Shown piece by piece: positions 5,260 through 6,018 of a stretch of 6,018 bases of DNA (position 1 is the stretch's first letter; each line of letters opens with the position of its first letter). The notes beneath the pieces were generated by a model, which saw only the letters and a program-made list of their open reading frames with translations, was not told the origin of the DNA and searched no databases. The DNA is taken from positions 1 to 6,018 of the forward strand of contig DAOUCM010000414.1 in assembly GCA_034431895.1 (NCBI GenBank). The letters are read 5' to 3'. The stretch is from JAABUE01 sp034431895 (GTDB lineage Bacteria > Chloroflexota > Anaerolineae > Anaerolineales > Villigracilaceae). The translations under genes were made by a program, and so were the position numbers.

Positions 5260-6018
5260 ATGCCTTTCCCCTCCCTCTCTGCCGGCGTTGCCCGCCGCGT
5301 CATTTCCCCGCCAAAGGGCATCTTCCTCATCGGCTATGGCGACCGCACGAAAGGAAACATCGGCATTCACGATGACCTCTACGCCACCGCCCTGGCGTTG
5401 AGCGATGGGACGACCCGTCTGGCGATTGTGGCGCTGGATATGTTGACCATCAACGAGTTCGTCGTGGACCGCATCCGCGCCCGCCTCGCCCCGACCGAGG
5501 TGTTGTTGTGCTGCTCCCATACCCACTCTGGCCCCATCGCCTACGCGGACGAAAAGTCGCCGCGCCGCAATCGAGAATATATCGACTCGCTGGTCGAAAA
5601 TGTCGTTGTGGCGGTGCAAGAAGCGGAACGCAACCTCCAGCCGGCGCGTTTGGAATATGCGTGTAGTCATGCAGATGTAGGCGTCAACCGCCGTGAGCAG
5701 ATGCCCGACGGTCACTACGAAATCGGGCGCAATCCCGCGGGCGCGAGAGACTCATCGGTGCAGGTGGTGAGCGTGTTTGCCCTCATCCCCGGCCCTTCCC
5801 CCGAGGGGGGAAGGGAGCATCCCCCTCTCCCCGAGGGGGGAAGGGAGCATTCTCCTTTCCCCGAGGAGGGAAGGGAGCATCCCCCTCTCCCCGAGGAGGG
5901 AAGGGAGCATCCCCCTCTCCCTGAGGGGGGAAGGGAGCATCCCCCTCTCCCTGAGGGGGGAAGGGAGCATCCCCCTCTCCCTGAGGGGGGAAGGGAGCAT
6001 TCTCCTTTCCCCGAGGAG
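5260..6018 (+). CDS. Neutral ceramidase-like amide hydrolase, N-terminal part, running into a repeat array (3' partial)
   Basis: The frame opens at ATG 5260 and stays open for 253 codons to the window edge. Residues 7-173 look like the N-terminal domain of neutral/alkaline (non-lysosomal) ceramidases: SAGVARRVISPP (7-18), GYGDR (25-29), GIHDDLYATALAL (35-47), the strand RLAIVALDML (53-62), then CCSHTHSGP (84-92), whose histidines (H87/H89) belong to the zinc site in this family. A Glu/Arg helix and LQPARLEY (126-133) follow as in bacterial ceramidases. The known reaction is hydrolysis of the N-acyl bond of ceramide; many bacterial homologues in sugar-catabolic clusters have no tested substrate. 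There is no signal peptide, unlike secreted ceramidases, so a cytoplasmic enzyme is predicted. After SVQVVSVF (166-173) the sequence changes to low-complexity ten-residue repeats (PPLPEGGREH and variants, 178-253). The second zinc histidine and the nucleophilic serine region lie beyond the window, so it cannot be decided whether the gene is an intact protein with an insertion or a disrupted gene. Confidence 0.75.
   Translation, partial: MPFPSLSAGVARRVISPPKGIFLIGYGDRTKGNIGIHDDLYATALALSDGTTRLAIVALDMLTINEFVVDRIRARLAPTEVLLCCSHTHSGPIAYADEKSPRRNREYIDSLVENVVVAVQEAERNLQPARLEYACSHADVGVNRREQMPDGHYEIGRNPAGARDSSVQVVSVFALIPGPSPEGGREHPPLPEGGREHSPFPEEGREHPPLPEEGREHPPLPEGGREHPPLPEGGREHPPLPEGGREHSPFPEE
5791..6018 (+). 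repeat. Tandem array of 30-bp GC-rich palindromic units, in frame with the host gene
   Basis: Seven complete units and an 18-nt partial one lie head to tail with no spacers: 5791, 5821, 5851, 5881, 5911, 5941, 5971 and 6001 are the unit starts. Each ends in AAGGGAGCAT and consists of a C/T-rich half followed by a G/A-rich half. The units at 5911, 5941 and 5971 are identical. The unit at 5881 differs from the one at 5821 by a single base (GAGG-A-GGG against GAGG-G-GGG). The units at 5851 and 6001 start with TCTCCTTTCC and match over the 18 visible bases. Because 30 bp equals ten codons, copy-number changes would not shift the frame. The lead-in CCTCATCCCC (5781-5790) plus the first unit resembles the head of a dispersed GC-rich palindromic element seen in many bacterial genomes (from memory), so the true insertion edge is probably about 5780. 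The array continues past the window edge. Confidence 0.95.
5793..5815. repeat. Perfect 10-bp inverted repeat in the first array unit
   Basis: CCCTTCCCCC (5793-5802) pairs perfectly with GGGGGAAGGG (5806-5815) around a three-base GAG loop. Later units keep the right arm, or nearly so, but carry mismatches or wobble pairs in the left arm (CCCTCTCCC), so the first unit may be the least degraded copy of the original palindrome. Confidence 0.85.

Noticed and set aside
5752..6000. - strand frame reading through the repeat array, giving MLPSPLRERG-like repeats
   Set aside because: Open only because the 30-bp units contain no stop in that frame; the non-repeat part is too short to be a gene.
5791..6018. 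CRISPR array
   Set aside because: Units are directly adjacent with no unique spacers, and the units themselves are palindromic and low-complexity.

Overview
The window is one GC-rich (about 60 % by eye), densely packed stretch in which all six recognisable genes are on the + strand. The two longest spacers are 53 and 22 nt, and the first two genes overlap by one base, so it reads as a single operon cut at both ends. No promoter or convincing terminator is visible. Gene style and the GC-rich palindromic repeat encoded at the right end suggest a Chloroflexota (Anaerolineae-like) bacterium. That assignment is inference from general familiarity, not from a marker gene.

Layout: (1) the C-terminal third of a Gfo/Idh/MocA-type sugar oxidoreductase (1-410, start outside the window); (2) a PIG-L/LmbE-type zinc deacetylase carrying an extra cysteine-rich, DUF1284-like C-terminal domain (410-1783); (3) an MFS transporter (1798-3111); (4) a second, compact PIG-L/LmbE deacetylase (3121-3867); (5) a GPH-family (MelB-like) cation:sugar symporter (3890-5206); (6) the N-terminal part of a neutral-ceramidase-like zinc amide hydrolase (5260 to the window edge). 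From about 5781 gene 6 runs into a tandem array of 30-bp GC-rich palindromic units that keep its reading frame open to the last base.

Working model (inference): the cluster imports an N-acylated sugar or glycoconjugate through one or both transporters. Up to three predicted amide hydrolases then remove acyl groups in the cytoplasm, and the NAD(P)-dependent dehydrogenase oxidises the sugar. None of the proteins whose N-terminus is visible has a secretion signal, which fits intracellular processing after uptake. The substrate cannot be read from sequence.

The points most worth a second look are the deacetylase/DUF1284-like fusion, the in-frame repeat array inside the ceramidase-like gene at a predicted beta-turn, and the alternating deacetylase-transporter-deacetylase-transporter-amidase gene order.
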